The position numbers and the translations under genes were made by a program. A DNA stretch of 64,000 nucleotides from Nitrincola alkalisediminis (GTDB taxonomy: Bacteria; Pseudomonadota; Gammaproteobacteria; Pseudomonadales; Balneatricaceae), in the NCBI RefSeq assembly GCF_009821115.1, contig NZ_VYTY01000001.1:640811-704810 (forward strand), read 5' to 3'. Positions 1 to 9,689 of this stretch are shown here, piece by piece. Each line of letters starts with the position of its first letter. Position 1 is the stretch's first letter. The notes under the pieces are model-generated. The model saw only the letters and a program-made list of their open reading frames with translations. It did no database searches and had not been told where the DNA came from.

Positions 1-624
1 GACTAATTGGCGAGCCTCATGCATGTCATCAGCATCCCGTGGGAATGAAACCGCGACATAATCAACGCCCGCTTCAGCTGCGGTAATGATATCGGCACGG
101 TCTTTATCGGTCAGTGCTTTCGCGGATAGACCGCCGCCTTTACGGTTAATGCCTTTATTGTTGGAGAGTTCGCCACCAATAATGACACGGGTAATCACCT
201 CGTGGTCGGTGACCTGCGTGACGACCAGCTCAATGCGGCCATCATCTAAAAGCAGAATGTCGCCTATGCGTGAATCATTAATTAAGGCTTCGTAATCGAT
301 GCCCACGCGTTCCGCGTTACCTGCATTTTTGTCTAGATCAGAATCCAGAGTGAAGGTTTGGCCTTTGCGCAGGAGTACTTTTTTTTCGGCAAAACGTGCA
401 ATGCGAATTTTGGGGCCTTGCAGGTCGCCCAGTAATGCAACGTGACGACCATGCTTGGCTGAGAGTGTTCTTACGAGCTTCGCGCGTTCAATGTGATCTT
501 GCGCTTCTCCATGTGAGAAGTTCAGGCGCATAACATCAGCACCCGCTAAGATTAAAGCCTCTATGGCTTCGGGCGTGCTGGTTGATGGACCTAGTGTTGC
601 TACAATTTTGGTGCGCCGTAACAT
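1..624 (-). CDS. pyk: Pyruvate kinase, N-terminal part (cut by window edge)
   Basis: Pyruvate kinase converts phosphoenolpyruvate and ADP to pyruvate and ATP, the last step of glycolysis and the Entner-Doudoroff route. The first 208 residues are visible. They open with [15 protein letters not shown], followed by the RLNFSHGEA substrate-loop motif near residue 33 and [15 protein letters not shown], all typical of the family, and the reading frame stays open to base 1. The ATG at 624 is preceded by a GAGGAG ribosome site. It lies 10 bases after the gap stop, so gap and pyk are probably cotranscribed. The isozyme (PykA or PykF) cannot be decided from this part. Confidence 0.95.
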   Translation of the reverse strand, partial: MLRRTKIVATLGPSTSTPEAIEALILAGADVMRLNFSHGEAQDHIERAKLVRTLSAKHGRHVALLGDLQGPKIRIARFAEKKVLLRKGQTFTLDSDLDKNAGNAERVGIDYEALINDSRIGDILLLDDGRIELVVTQVTDHEVITRVIIGGELSNNKGINRKGGGLSAKALTDKDRADIITAAEAGVDYVAVSFPRDADDMHEARQLV

Positions 625-634
625 GAAAAACTCC

Positions 635-1639
635 TCAGGCGGGGGCCTGCATAAGTGCGAGCGTGTTGTCTAGCATTCGGTTTGAGAAGCCCCATTCGTT
701 GTCGTACCAGGCCATGATTTTTACTAAACGGCCTGATACTTTAGTCTGGGTGGAATCGAAAATGGATGATAGAGGATTATGATTAAAATCTATAGACACT
801 AAGGGAGCGCTGTTAAAGCCTAAGACTTTTGAATCCTCACTGGCGGCTTTTAACAGTTGATTGATCTCGTCTTTGGTGGTGTTGCGTTCTGCAATAATCG
901 TAAGGTCGACTAGGGAGACATTGATGGTGGGGACGCGCACAGCCATGCCATCAAATTTACCCGCCAGTTCTGGCAGTACTAAGCCGACAGCGGCGGCGGC
1001 GCCTGTTTTCGTCGGAATCATGGACTGGGTCGCTGATCGAGCACGATAAGGGTCTGAGTGATACACATCCGATAAATTTTGATCGTTGGTGTACGCGTGA
1101 ATCGTGGTCATTAAGCCGCTTTCAATTCCTATTTCACGCTGCAATACTTGAGCAATGGGTGCTAAGCAGTTCGTTGTGCATGACGCGTTTGAAATAATTT
1201 GATTGGAGGCGCGTAATGTTGAGTGATTCACGCCATACACGATAGTGGCGTCAACCTCAGTGCCGGGTGCCGAAATAATCACTTTTTTAGCGCCTGCTGT
1301 AATGTGGGCGGCGGCTTTATCGCGATGGGTGAATAGACCTGTGCATTCATAAACAACGTCAATATCGAGTGACTTCCAGGGAAGTTCGGATGGATTGCGA
1401 ATTGCGCTGATGGCAATGGTGTCGTGATTGACGGTTAATGAATGTTCATCATGACTGACGTCGCCGGGAAAGGTGCCATGGACAGAATCGTATTTGAAAA
1501 GATGGGCGTTTATGCTGGCATCGCCAAGATCATTGATAGCGACGACCTGAATTCGATCACGGTAGTTGTTTTCGTAAAGAGCGCGAAGGATGTTGCGGCC
1601 AATACGGCCAAAGCCGTTAATAGCAACACGTATAGTCAT
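635..1639 (-). CDS. gap: Type I glyceraldehyde-3-phosphate dehydrogenase
   Basis: The enzyme oxidises glyceraldehyde 3-phosphate to 1,3-bisphosphoglycerate with NAD in the cytoplasm. At 334 residues it has the usual length. It has the N-terminal Rossmann motif [10 protein letters not shown], the catalytic cysteine C154 in [12 protein letters not shown], the catalytic histidine H181 in HAYTNDQ, and the C-terminal [14 protein letters not shown] motif. It is divergent from edd across about 165 bases and followed closely by pyk, so this locus pairs lower glycolysis with the Entner-Doudoroff pathway. This divergent gap/edd layout is known from Pseudomonas. Confidence 0.97.
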   Translation of the reverse strand: MTIRVAINGFGRIGRNILRALYENNYRDRIQVVAINDLGDASINAHLFKYDSVHGTFPGDVSHDEHSLTVNHDTIAISAIRNPSELPWKSLDIDVVYECTGLFTHRDKAAAHITAGAKKVIISAPGTEVDATIVYGVNHSTLRASNQIISNASCTTNCLAPIAQVLQREIGIESGLMTTIHAYTNDQNLSDVYHSDPYRARSATQSMIPTKTGAAAAVGLVLPELAGKFDGMAVRVPTINVSLVDLTIIAERNTTKDEINQLLKAASEDSKVLGFNSAPLVSIDFNHNPLSSIFDSTQTKVSGRLVKIMAWYDNEWGFSNRMLDNTLALMQAPA

Positions 1640-1706
1640 GGTCTTGTACCTCGCTGTTTTATGGATTTTATATTTTTTATAAGTAAATATTACTCCTTAA
1701 AATGAG

Positions 1707-1743
1707 ATTTTTACAGGTTTTACGTTAAAAAATATGTAAAAAT
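1707..1743. promoter_or_regulatory. Inverted repeat in the gap/edd divergent promoter region
   Basis: Exact 9-bp inverted repeats ATTTTTACA (1707-1715) and TGTAAAAAT (1735-1743) flank a near-palindromic TTTTACGTTAAAA core in a very AT-rich region between the divergent gap and edd genes. In other gammaproteobacteria this gene pair is controlled by HexR. A HexR role is inference, because I could not match the site to a remembered consensus with certainty. Confidence 0.4.
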
Positions 1744-1804
1744 ACTAAAAAAATGATATAGAATGGCCTTAATTGAATAATGATAAGAGTAGGTGGTGAT
1801 CTCT

Positions 1805-3628
1805 ATGCACGCAAATGTTGAAGCCGTAACCGCACGTATTAAAGAGCGCAGTAAGCTTAGCCGGAGTCGCTACCTCGATCAGATGAAGCGCGCCGAGGAG
1901 CAGGGGGTGCACCGCAGTCAATTGTCCTGCGGCAACCTTGCACATGGCTTTGCGGCTTGCCAGCCTCAGGATAAGCAGGCGCTGAAGCTGATGAATGCGG
2001 TGAATATCGGCATTGTGACGGCTTACAATGACATGCTGTCAGCGCATCAGCCCTATGAGCGCTACCCGGATATGTTGCGTGCAGCGGCACGGGAGATGGG
2101 ATCGGTTGCACAGGTTGCTGGCGGTGTTCCCGCTATGTGTGATGGCGTAACTCAGGGGCAAGCGGGCATGGAACTGAGTCTGTTTAGTCGCGATGTTATC
2201 GCTATGTCAGCGGGTATTGCGCTGTCTCATAATATGTTTGATGGTGCATTGTATCTAGGTGTTTGCGATAAAATTGTTCCAGGTTTATTAATGGCGGCTT
2301 TGCGTTTTGGCCATCTGCCTACTGTATTTGTTCCTGCCGGACCTATGGTTTCAGGGCTTCCAAACAAAGAGAAAGCAAAGATCCGTCAGCTGTATGCAGA
2401 AGGCAAGGTGGGTAGGGATGCGCTGCTCCAATGCGAATCCGACTCGTACCACAGTGCGGGAACCTGTACGTTTTATGGAACGGCAAATACCAATCAAATG
2501 GTTGTTGAAACCATGGGCTTGCACCTGCCTGGCTCCTCCTTTATCAATCCGGGTACTGGACTGAGAGATGAGCTGACAAAAGAAGCGGCACGTCAGGTCA
2601 TTCGTTTAACAAAAGAAAATGGCCGCTTTACACCTCTGTATGAAATCATTGATGAAAAAACCATCGTAAACGGGTTAGTGGCCTTGTTGGCCAGTGGAGG
2701 CTCTACCAACCATACCCTGCATTTTGTTGCGATTGCGCGAGCAGCAGGCATTATTATCAATTGGGATGATTTTTCCGATCTCTCCGCTGTAGTGCCCTTG
2801 TTGGCGCGTGTTTACCCCAACGGTGAAGCCGATATTAATCACTTCCAGGCAGCAGGTGGTACTTCGTTCCTTATTCGTCAGCTCTTGGCCGGTGGTTTCT
2901 TGCACGAAGATGTGATGACGGTTATGGGGCAAGGCCTATCACGCTACACTGCCGAGCCTTTCCTTGAAGATCAACGTTTGGTTTGGCGCGAGGGCCCTAC
3001 AGAATCTCTAGATTCCAAAGTGCTAGCACCTCTTGAAACACCCTTTAGCCCTGATGGCGGTGTTAAGGTTCTGCAAGGAAATCTCGGACGCTGTGTGATT
3101 AAGGTGTCCGCGGTTGCGAAAGAGCATCAGGTGGTCGAGGCTCCCGCCATTGTGTTCGAAGATCAGGATGAACTGGCGGCCGCGTTTGATCGTGGTGAGT
3201 TGGAGCGAGACTTTGTCGCTGTGGTTCGTTTCCAAGGACCGAAAGCGATTGGTATGCCTGAATTACACAAGCTCACACCTTATTTGGGTACGCTGCAGGA
3301 CCGGGGCTTTAAAGTGGCTTTAGTGACGGATGGACGTATGTCGGGTGCATCCGGTAAAGTGCCCGCTGCGATTCATCTCTGGCCTGAGGCGATTGAGGGT
3401 GGTGTGTTGGCGAAGGTGCAAACGGGGGATGTTATTCGATTGGATGCATTAGCCGGTCAGCTAGACTGGAAGGTCGATCCTTCAGTTGCTGAGCAAAGAG
3501 AGGTTGCCCAGCCTATCGTGAGAGCTTCGCATATGATGGGCATGGGACGAGAGTTATTTAGTCCGATGCGTGATAATGTCGGTAATGCTGAGCAAGGCGC
3601 CAGTGTCTTTTTGTATTCGGAGGTTTAA
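1805..3628 (+). CDS. edd: Phosphogluconate dehydratase
   Basis: Edd dehydrates 6-phosphogluconate to 2-keto-3-deoxy-6-phosphogluconate, the first committed Entner-Doudoroff step. It is an IlvD/Edd-family iron-sulfur enzyme. Family signatures include [19 protein letters not shown], the [10 protein letters not shown] segment, GGSTNHTLH and, near the C-terminus, [21 protein letters not shown] chose the ATG at 1805 (607 residues, start [12 protein letters not shown]) over a GTG at 1793 because AGGTGG lies 8 bases upstream and the protein start then lines up with known Edd proteins. The glk start codon follows the edd stop directly, so edd and glk form an operon. Confidence 0.96.
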   Translation: MHANVEAVTARIKERSKLSRSRYLDQMKRAEEQGVHRSQLSCGNLAHGFAACQPQDKQALKLMNAVNIGIVTAYNDMLSAHQPYERYPDMLRAAAREMGSVAQVAGGVPAMCDGVTQGQAGMELSLFSRDVIAMSAGIALSHNMFDGALYLGVCDKIVPGLLMAALRFGHLPTVFVPAGPMVSGLPNKEKAKIRQLYAEGKVGRDALLQCESDSYHSAGTCTFYGTANTNQMVVETMGLHLPGSSFINPGTGLRDELTKEAARQVIRLTKENGRFTPLYEIIDEKTIVNGLVALLASGGSTNHTLHFVAIARAAGIIINWDDFSDLSAVVPLLARVYPNGEADINHFQAAGGTSFLIRQLLAGGFLHEDVMTVMGQGLSRYTAEPFLEDQRLVWREGPTESLDSKVLAPLETPFSPDGGVKVLQGNLGRCVIKVSAVAKEHQVVEAPAIVFEDQDELAAAFDRGELERDFVAVVRFQGPKAIGMPELHKLTPYLGTLQDRGFKVALVTDGRMSGASGKVPAAIHLWPEAIEGGVLAKVQTGDVIRLDALAGQLDWKVDPSVAEQREVAQPIVRASHMMGMGRELFSPMRDNVGNAEQGASVFLYSEV

Positions 3629-4573
3629 ATGAGTCGGTATGCTTTGGTTGCAGATATTGGTGGAACCAATGCGCGCTTTGCTTTAGTAAAGGAGGGGCAG
3701 GTTCAGTTAGAGCAGGTTAAAACGCTTTCGTGTGCAGACTACGAGAATATTGATCATGCTGCGAACGCCTATTTGAAAGAGTTGGATATTGAGCATGTGG
3801 ATAAGGCCAGTATTGCACTGGCCTGTCCTGTTAAGGTTGAACAACTGCGCATGACCAATAACCATTGGGTGTTTACGCGCGATCAGCTCTCAAATGCATT
3901 GAATCTTAAGCAGCTGACCCTGTTAAATGACTTTACCGCCATGGCGTTAGGGATGCTGGAGGTTTCTGACGCCGATTTGATTCAAATAGGGGGTGGTGAG
4001 TCTGATGATGATGCGCCGCGTTTGGTCGTAGGGCCTGGTACGGGGTTAGGTGTTTCGGCGCTTGTGCCCTTTAACGGACAGTGGAAAGCCTTGGCCGCAG
4101 AAGGAGGGCATGTCAGTTTTGCCCCAACCGATACGGCTGAAGCAGCGGTTTGGGCGTATCTGACCCAAGTGTTTGGGCGCGTATCCGTTGAGCGGATACT
4201 GAGTGGTCAAGGTTTGTTGAGTCTGTATACGGCATTGGCCGATTTCAAACAGATCACGCCTGTGCATAGATCGCCTGCCGATATTTCTAAAGCGGCTTTA
4301 GAAGGAGAGGTCTTTTCTCAAGAAGTGTTAAATCGCTTTTGTCGTATTCTGGGTGCCGTGGCAGGGGATGCCGTGCTCATGATGGGGGCAAGAGGGGGGA
4401 TTTATCTCTGTGGCGGTATTTTGCCTCGCATGGTGGACTTCTTCAAAGCCAGTCCTTTCCGTGAAGGTTTAGAGTCGAAAGGGCGCTTTCAATCTTACAT
4501 GCAGAAGGTACCGGTCTGGCTGTGTGTGGCTGAGAATCCAGGGTTGCTGGGTGCCGCTGCTGCGATTCGTTAA
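3629..4573 (+). CDS. glk: Glucokinase (ROK-independent, bacterial Glk family)
   Basis: Glucokinase phosphorylates glucose to glucose 6-phosphate using ATP. The 314-residue protein has the phosphate-binding motif ADIGGTNARFAL at residues 8-19, the LLNDFTAMA segment, VGPGTGLGVS and the AAEGGHVSFAP motif, as in E. coli Glk (321 residues). Its ATG abuts the edd stop codon and the ribosome site GGAGG lies in the edd end, so translation is likely coupled. It feeds both the Entner-Doudoroff branch through Edd and the Pgi reaction encoded just downstream on the other strand. Confidence 0.95.
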   Translation: MSRYALVADIGGTNARFALVKEGQVQLEQVKTLSCADYENIDHAANAYLKELDIEHVDKASIALACPVKVEQLRMTNNHWVFTRDQLSNALNLKQLTLLNDFTAMALGMLEVSDADLIQIGGGESDDDAPRLVVGPGTGLGVSALVPFNGQWKALAAEGGHVSFAPTDTAEAAVWAYLTQVFGRVSVERILSGQGLLSLYTALADFKQITPVHRSPADISKAALEGEVFSQEVLNRFCRILGAVAGDAVLMMGARGGIYLCGGILPRMVDFFKASPFREGLESKGRFQSYMQKVPVWLCVAENPGLLGAAAAIR

Positions 4574-4627
4574 GTCTGCTGGTTTTGTTAAATCTACTGT
4601 TTTGTTAGGTCTAGTGGTTTCGTTAAG
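4574..4627 (+). repeat. Three imperfect tandem repeats after glk
   Basis: Three adjacent copies of a 17-18 base unit follow the glk stop: GTCTGCTGGTTTTGTTAA (4574-4591), ATCTACTGTTTTGTTAG (4592-4608) and GTCTAGTGGTTTCGTTAA (4609-4626). The glk stop context, TTCGTTAA, resembles the unit end. It looks like local slippage duplication. Confidence 0.6.
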
Positions 4628-4665
4628 CTTACTCGGCAAGCGCTTGTGTAATGTTCATAAACGTT

Positions 4666-4711
4666 CCGCCTGTTCATTCGGTCAAATGGCATGAGTGAGC
4701 AGGCGGTTTTT
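4666..4711. terminator. Terminator between convergent glk and mgsA
   Basis: CCGCCTG (4666-4672) pairs with CAGGCGG (4700-4706), followed by TTTTT on the + strand. It sits between the glk end and the mgsA end, so it can close the edd-glk transcript. Confidence 0.7.
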
Positions 4712-4713
4712 CG

Positions 4714-5178
4714 TTATGCTTGGGTGCGTTCGCGTAGATAGGATTCGTAGTCTGGAATTTCGTAGGAATGGGCTGTTGAAAACAGTGGTGAGCTGATTAA
4801 AAAGTCCGCCGTAGTGCGATTGCAAGCGACAGGGACATTCCAGACCGATGCCAGTCTTAGCAGGGCTTTAACATCGGGGTCATGAGGCATGGCTTCAAAC
4901 GGGTCCCAAAAGAAAATCACCATGTCGATGCTTTGGGTTGTCAGCATTGCGCCTATCTGTTGATCGCCGCCCAATGGGCCGCTGATCATGGCCTGCACAT
5001 CCAGTCCCAATTGGCTTTTTAATAAGTGTCCAGTGGTGCCCGTCGCAAAGAGTTCATGTTGTTTAAGTTGATCCAAGTGGCTTTCGACCCAAGCGAGTAG
5101 GCCGATTTTCATGTTGTCGTGTGCGATCAGTGCGATGCGCTTACGTGCAGGCATGATGATTTTTTTGCGCTTAATCAT
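4714..5178 (-). CDS. mgsA: Methylglyoxal synthase
   Basis: MgsA converts dihydroxyacetone phosphate to methylglyoxal and phosphate, a bypass that relieves sugar-phosphate build-up. The 154 residues align throughout with the E. coli enzyme from memory: [19 protein letters not shown] phosphate-binding segment, SGPLGGDQQ with catalytic Asp72, FFWDP and [13 protein letters not shown]. The ATG at 5178 overlaps the end of pgi by 8 bases and has an AAGAGA ribosome site; a start at 5154 would match the E. coli PARK start but has no ribosome site. The overlap indicates cotranscription and probably coupled translation with pgi. Confidence 0.95.
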   Translation of the reverse strand: MIKRKKIIMPARKRIALIAHDNMKIGLLAWVESHLDQLKQHELFATGTTGHLLKSQLGLDVQAMISGPLGGDQQIGAMLTTQSIDMVIFFWDPFEAMPHDPDVKALLRLASVWNVPVACNRTTADFLISSPLFSTAHSYEIPDYESYLRERTQA

Positions 5179-6865
5179 GTCGGTTCTCTTTATCGATTCG
5201 ATCCGGTTGTTGCTGCGACAACAAGATTCGCTGTTCTTGAAAATGGCGAATCAAGTTGCTCGTCGATGAGTCGTGGCCTGCATTTTCAATTTTCCCAGTT
5301 AGGACAGGAAGTATTTTTTTAGCAAGCGTTTTACCCAGTTCTACACCCCATTGATCAAATGAGCAAATATTCCAGATTACGCCCTGAACAAAAATCTTGT
5401 GCTCATAAAGAGCGATCAATGCACCAAGGGTGCGCGGATCTAAACGTTGTAAGAGTAGGGTGTTCGTGGGTCGGTTGCCACTATGAATTTTATGAGGCAC
5501 CAAGCGCTCAATTTCATCCGCATCTAAGCCTTGCTTGCGCAAATCCTCTTTGACTTCCTCTGCGGTGATGCCGTTCATCAAGGCTTCCGTTTGGGCGAAA
5601 AAGTTGGCCATCAGGTTTTCATGATGACCTGGAACGGGGGTGCTGCTTTCCACAGAACCAATAAAGTCTGCAGGAACGATGGTGTTGCTTTGATGCAAGT
5701 ACTGATAAAAGGCGTGTTGGCCATCTATCCCGAGCTGTCCCCAAATGATGGACCCTGTTGTGTGAGGAACCACTTCACCTTTATGGTTAACAGACTTGCC
5801 ATTGCTTTCCATTTCCGCTTGCTGAAGATAGGCTGAAAAGCGTGCCAGTGGCCAGTTATACGGAAGAATTGCTTGGGACTGGTAGCCCAAAAAGGTGCTG
5901 TTCCAGATGCTGATTAGGGCCATTAATACAGGGGCATTTTTTTCAAGCGGTTCATCCCTGAAGTGTATGTCCATCTCATGAGCGCCCGTCAATAACTCTT
6001 CGAACTGGCTAAAGCCTAAATAGAGTGCGATGGGAAGGCCAATCGCCGACCAAAGCGAAAAGCGCCCTCCGACCCAGTCCCACATTTGAAAGCTGTTTTC
6101 TGCGCTGATACCGAAGGACTTGATGGCTTCTTTGTTGCTTGATACGGCAATAAAGTGCTTTGCAACAGCACGCTCATCGAAGGCGGAGGACATCAGCCAG
6201 TTACGCGCCGTGTGCGCGTTGGTCATGGTTTCGCTGGTGGTGAAGGTTTTAGATGCAACGACAAACAGCACGCGTTCAGGATTGAGTGGGCGCAGCGTAT
6301 TGGCAATTTCCACACCGTCAACATTGGAGACAAAATGGACACGAATGCGATCATCAGCATAGGGTTTTAAGGCTTGGGTAACCATACGCGGACCGAGATC
6401 TGACCCACCAATGCCTAAGTTCACAACATCGGTAATGCGCTTGCCTGAGTATCCGCGCCATTCACCTCTGCGCACCTGATTGACAAACTTCTTGATGCGA
6501 GCCAGTTCATTGTTAACGGCAGGCATAACATTTTTTCCATCAACATAGACAGGTGTATTCGTCCTGTTACGCAAGGCGGTGTGAAGGACGGCTCGCCCCT
6601 CGGTGATGTTGATGCGATCCCCTTGAAACATCCGGCGACGCCAATCATCGACTTTGGCTTCATTCGCTAAGTCCAAGAGGTCGTTTAGAGTCTGGTCGTC
6701 AATCAGATTTTTTGAGTAATCGAGAAGAATGTTTTGCACGCGAAGTGACATTTTGTCAAAGCGTTCTGGATCAGCCGCAAATAACTCCCGCAGGTGAGGC
6801 GGATTTGCTGTATTGGCACGTTGCAGAAGTGTTTGCCATGCATCCGATTCGTAAATTCGAGACAT
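5171..6865 (-). CDS. pgi: Glucose-6-phosphate isomerase
   Basis: Pgi interconverts glucose 6-phosphate and fructose 6-phosphate. The 564-residue protein has normal length for the bacterial family. Visible family motifs include [29 protein letters not shown], the [13 protein letters not shown] segment, [11 protein letters not shown] containing the active-site glutamate, and [11 protein letters not shown] with the catalytic histidine region. It is transcribed toward mgsA, which overlaps its 3' end. About 140 AT-rich bases separate it from the upstream mutarotase gene, so it probably has its own promoter. Confidence 0.97.
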   Translation of the reverse strand: MSRIYESDAWQTLLQRANTANPPHLRELFAADPERFDKMSLRVQNILLDYSKNLIDDQTLNDLLDLANEAKVDDWRRRMFQGDRINITEGRAVLHTALRNRTNTPVYVDGKNVMPAVNNELARIKKFVNQVRRGEWRGYSGKRITDVVNLGIGGSDLGPRMVTQALKPYADDRIRVHFVSNVDGVEIANTLRPLNPERVLFVVASKTFTTSETMTNAHTARNWLMSSAFDERAVAKHFIAVSSNKEAIKSFGISAENSFQMWDWVGGRFSLWSAIGLPIALYLGFSQFEELLTGAHEMDIHFRDEPLEKNAPVLMALISIWNSTFLGYQSQAILPYNWPLARFSAYLQQAEMESNGKSVNHKGEVVPHTTGSIIWGQLGIDGQHAFYQYLHQSNTIVPADFIGSVESSTPVPGHHENLMANFFAQTEALMNGITAEEVKEDLRKQGLDADEIERLVPHKIHSGNRPTNTLLLQRLDPRTLGALIALYEHKIFVQGVIWNICSFDQWGVELGKTLAKKILPVLTGKIENAGHDSSTSNLIRHFQEQRILLSQQQPDRIDKENRHD

Positions 6866-6906
6866 AGTGCAGATCCTTTTAGTTATTATTGGTCAGAAAT
6901 AAGATA

Positions 6907-6992
6907 GGTAAATTTTTATCATTATTTTGTTAAATATACCAATACTTTTATCTTTTTAGGGATCTTTTTCTGATAAAAATAGTAAATTTACC
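6907..6992. promoter_or_regulatory. Long interrupted inverted repeat upstream of pgi
   Basis: GGTAAATTTTTATCA (6907-6921) is mirrored by TGATAA (6971-6976) and AAATTTACC (6984-6992), with a 7-base insertion in the right arm. The region is very AT-rich. It could be the terminator of the mutarotase gene or a regulator site for pgi; the sequence does not decide. Confidence 0.4.
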
Positions 6993-7003
6993 TCTATTTT
7001 GTC

Positions 7004-7798
7004 TTAGTGATCAGCCGCAAGCCGAAGTTTCATGGTGAGTTGTGTATCTAAGGGGTGTGAAATGCTCGCGGTTTCCACACACAGCATTTTCTGAAAGTCG
7101 TCTGTGTTCATATCGCTCAAAGATTGAGCGCCTTCCCGCCATGGATTCCAAACAACTACCTCTTGGTGATGTTGATGTTCAACCTCAATCGCACTTGGGA
7201 ATAAGGGGCTTCTCACGATGGATAGGGGTAAGGGGGTTGTGTAAATGCGATCAATTGCTTGGTTAATCTGCAGTGCAGGCGCATCAAGATCGTCGATTTG
7301 AACCTGTTGTTGCGTGAGGCTGTCGAAATACGCCAAACCTAAGCCACTGACTTGGGTGTTTTGAACATCGCCTACATTCAAATAGGTATGAAGTGCGCCT
7401 GTGCTGGCAGCTTGGCAATCGATGTTAAGGTTAATCTGGCATTCGTGACCGAGTGATAGGGTCAGGCGTAAATGAAAAGAATGGGGCCAGAGTTCACGTG
7501 TGTGCGCAGAGTCTTTAAGCTCTAGGGTAACAATGACTCGGTCAGACAGTGTCTCTTGCGTGCAAAGGGTCCAGCGTTCAGTACGGGCGAATCCATGTGA
7601 GGGCTGCCCTTGCTTATTAAACCAAGGCCAGCAAATGGGGATGCCTCCACGAATGGCGCGCCCTGGTTGGAAATACTGGTCTGGCGTACACCAAAGAAGA
7701 GAGTGATCGCAGCCATGGGGTGTCCATTCAAGTAATTGTGCGCCTTGCAAAGCGATACGCGCGTGGCAACTTGGGTGCTGAATCTCAATTATGTCCAT
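7004..7798 (-). CDS. D-hexose-6-phosphate mutarotase (YeaD family)
   Basis: Aldose 1-epimerase-like proteins of this group interconvert alpha and beta anomers of hexose 6-phosphates. The 264-residue protein shows the family pattern: LLEWTPHG near residue 24, a RAIRGGIPICWPWF segment, HGFARTERW containing a candidate active-site histidine, and VVWNPWREGAQSLSDM near the C-terminus. Its place upstream of pgi on the same strand, among glycolytic genes, fits supply of the right anomer to Pgi or glucose-6-phosphate dehydrogenase. Substrate is inferred from family and context. Confidence 0.88.
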   Translation of the reverse strand: MDIIEIQHPSCHARIALQGAQLLEWTPHGCDHSLLWCTPDQYFQPGRAIRGGIPICWPWFNKQGQPSHGFARTERWTLCTQETLSDRVIVTLELKDSAHTRELWPHSFHLRLTLSLGHECQINLNIDCQAASTGALHTYLNVGDVQNTQVSGLGLAYFDSLTQQQVQIDDLDAPALQINQAIDRIYTTPLPLSIVRSPLFPSAIEVEHQHHQEVVVWNPWREGAQSLSDMNTDDFQKMLCVETASISHPLDTQLTMKLRLAADH

Positions 7799-7840
7799 TT
7801 ACATGACTCCAATGACGGTTGATTTAACCAAAGGGTTGAC

Positions 7841-9145
7841 TTACCAAGGGCCGACGACAAATCCAAGCTTATCTGGCAGCCAAAGCGCAATACCCGGAAT
7901 GAGCATGACCAATAATAAGGATACGAACATGGTGACCATAAACAATAAGGCCCATAAGAAGGTCCGTTCCAGCCCTATCTCGGCAACCTTGGTCGTGACC
8001 ATTAAATTGACAGCGACGGGCGGGGTAAACTGGCCTATGGCAATGTTCATTGCCAGCAAAATGCCGAACCAAACCGGATTCCAGCCAAAGTGATGCACCA
8101 GCGGAATCAGGATCGGGGTAATAATCAAATAGATAGAGACGGCATCTAAAAACATGCCCGCGATCAGGATCAGGAGCATGATCAAAAGCAATAATACCCA
8201 GCTGTTATCGGATAGGCTGAGTAAAGCATTGGCGAGGCTGTTGAAGGTTCCAAGGGTCGTGCCTGCCCATGCAAAGATTCCTGCGAGCGAGATGATGATC
8301 ATGACCACGCCTGAAATGCGTGCGGCATCGGTCATCAAGGCACCGATTGCGTTGAAGTTGAGTTGCTTGTAGACAAAAACACCAATTAAGAAGCCATAGG
8401 TGACGGCGACGACAGCCGCTTCCGTGGGGGTAAAAAGCCCAGAGCGCAAACCACCCAAGATTAAAACGGGTGCAAACAGCGCCGGGATGGCCTGAATAAA
8501 GCTTTCTTTAATGGGTGGACGTTCGCCAGAGTCAGGGTGTTCCCAGCCATGACGCTTTGCCATCCACCAAGCGGGAATGAGTAAAGATAAGCCTGCTAAT
8601 ATGCCAGGAAATAAACCAGCCGCAAACAAAGCCCTAAGATCAACCCCCGGCATCACCACCGAATATAAAATCAGGGCAATTGACGGCGGGATTAGAATGG
8701 CAGTGGAAGCGGACGCCGCAATTAAAGACGCCGAAAACGGTTTTGGATAGCCCGCTTTCGTCATGCTGGGTAACATCACCATGGCAACGGCGGCGGCATC
8801 GGCTGGGCCTGATCCGCTCATACCGCCCATGATTAAGCAGACAATGACAGCGACGAGCGCTAACCCACCATGGCGTGGCCCGATTAAGGATTGGGCAAAG
8901 CGAACCAAGCTGGCGGCCACTCCGGCACGTTCGAAAATCAGACCCGTTAAAATAAAGAGAGGAATAGCAATTAAAGGGTATTTTGCAATGCTGTTGTAGG
9001 TGTTAGTGCCCAGTGTTGCGAGCATGTCGGGCGATAAGCCAACAAGAATGCCTGCAGCGCCACCGAGCCCCAAGGCGAAGGCGACGGGAACACCCATGAG
9101 CATCATGCCCACAAAGACCAGCAACATCACTAAGTCTGGACTCAT
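7841..9145 (-). CDS. dctM: TRAP transporter large membrane subunit DctM
   Basis: DctM is the ion-coupled permease of tripartite (TRAP) transporters for carboxylates or sugar acids. The 434 residues form about 12 to 13 hydrophobic segments. Typical motifs are the N-terminal LLVFVGMMLMGVPVAFALG, the MGGMSGSGPADAAAV motif near residue 107, and GLFTPTEAAVVAV near residue 235. Its start overlaps the dctQ stop by four bases (ATGA), giving translational coupling. The substrate cannot be read from the sequence. Confidence 0.95.
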   Translation of the reverse strand: MSPDLVMLLVFVGMMLMGVPVAFALGLGGAAGILVGLSPDMLATLGTNTYNSIAKYPLIAIPLFILTGLIFERAGVAASLVRFAQSLIGPRHGGLALVAVIVCLIMGGMSGSGPADAAAVAMVMLPSMTKAGYPKPFSASLIAASASTAILIPPSIALILYSVVMPGVDLRALFAAGLFPGILAGLSLLIPAWWMAKRHGWEHPDSGERPPIKESFIQAIPALFAPVLILGGLRSGLFTPTEAAVVAVTYGFLIGVFVYKQLNFNAIGALMTDAARISGVVMIIISLAGIFAWAGTTLGTFNSLANALLSLSDNSWVLLLLIMLLILIAGMFLDAVSIYLIITPILIPLVHHFGWNPVWFGILLAMNIAIGQFTPPVAVNLMVTTKVAEIGLERTFLWALLFMVTMFVSLLLVMLIPGIALWLPDKLGFVVGPW

Positions 9146-9621
9146 TGATCCGCTCCTTTGTCGGCGAACTTAAGGCGTTCAATCAGGCTTTGAAGCAATC
9201 GATGTATCATCGCGAGCGATAGGATAGGCAGCCATATCAGATAGATCCAAGTGGGGTAGCCAAGCCCTGGTGAAAGCGATTCCCACTGATACTCTTCATA
9301 GGTGAGCAGCCCTCCGTACCAGACTATCAGACTGAGCAGTAGTATGCTAAAAAAGGCTTGTCCGATGAGTAGGATGCGTCTCCAGAACCACGGAAGCTTG
9401 TCTTCAATAAAGGTGATGCGGATATGTTCATTCTGGCGGGCAGCAACGGCGGCACCTGCAAAGGTTAACACTACCAGTAAAAAAACTGAAAACTCTTCAG
9501 TAAAAGCAAAGGAGGCGTTGGTGGTATATCGAACCACAACATTGCCGAGGCTGATTAAACAAATAGCCGATAAGGCGATTGCTGCAATCCAGGATTCTGG
9601 TCTTGATTTAGGGTTTGACAT
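9142..9621 (-). CDS. dctQ: TRAP transporter small membrane subunit DctQ
   Basis: DctQ is the four-helix small integral membrane subunit that pairs with DctM. The 159 residues contain four hydrophobic stretches and the conserved pair of motifs RYTTNASFAFTEEFSVFLL near residue 32 and ARQNEHIRITFIEDKLP near residue 62. It lies between dctP and dctM and overlaps dctM by four bases. A stable stem-loop separates it from dctP. Confidence 0.93.
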   Translation of the reverse strand: MSNPKSRPESWIAAIALSAICLISLGNVVVRYTTNASFAFTEEFSVFLLVVLTFAGAAVAARQNEHIRITFIEDKLPWFWRRILLIGQAFFSILLLSLIVWYGGLLTYEEYQWESLSPGLGYPTWIYLIWLPILSLAMIHRLLQSLIERLKFADKGADQ

Positions 9622-9649
9622 GATGAAGGGAGTTCAAGCCATATATGAG

Positions 9650-9683
9650 CTCTGGTATCTGTGGCTTCCTTCAGATACCAGAG
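9650..9683 (-). terminator. Intercistronic stem-loop between dctP and dctQ
   Basis: CTCTGGTATCTG (9650-9661) and CAGATACCAGAG (9672-9683) make a perfect 12-bp stem with a 10-base loop directly after the dctP stop codon. There is no U-tract. It probably protects the dctP 3' end or attenuates transcription into dctQM, raising binding-protein output over the permease. Confidence 0.75.
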
Positions 9684-9689
9684 ACTAAA

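Noticed and set aside
9302..9688. 128-codon plus-strand frame over dctQ
   Set aside because: It is antisense to dctQ and spans the dctP-dctQ hairpin; no protein features.
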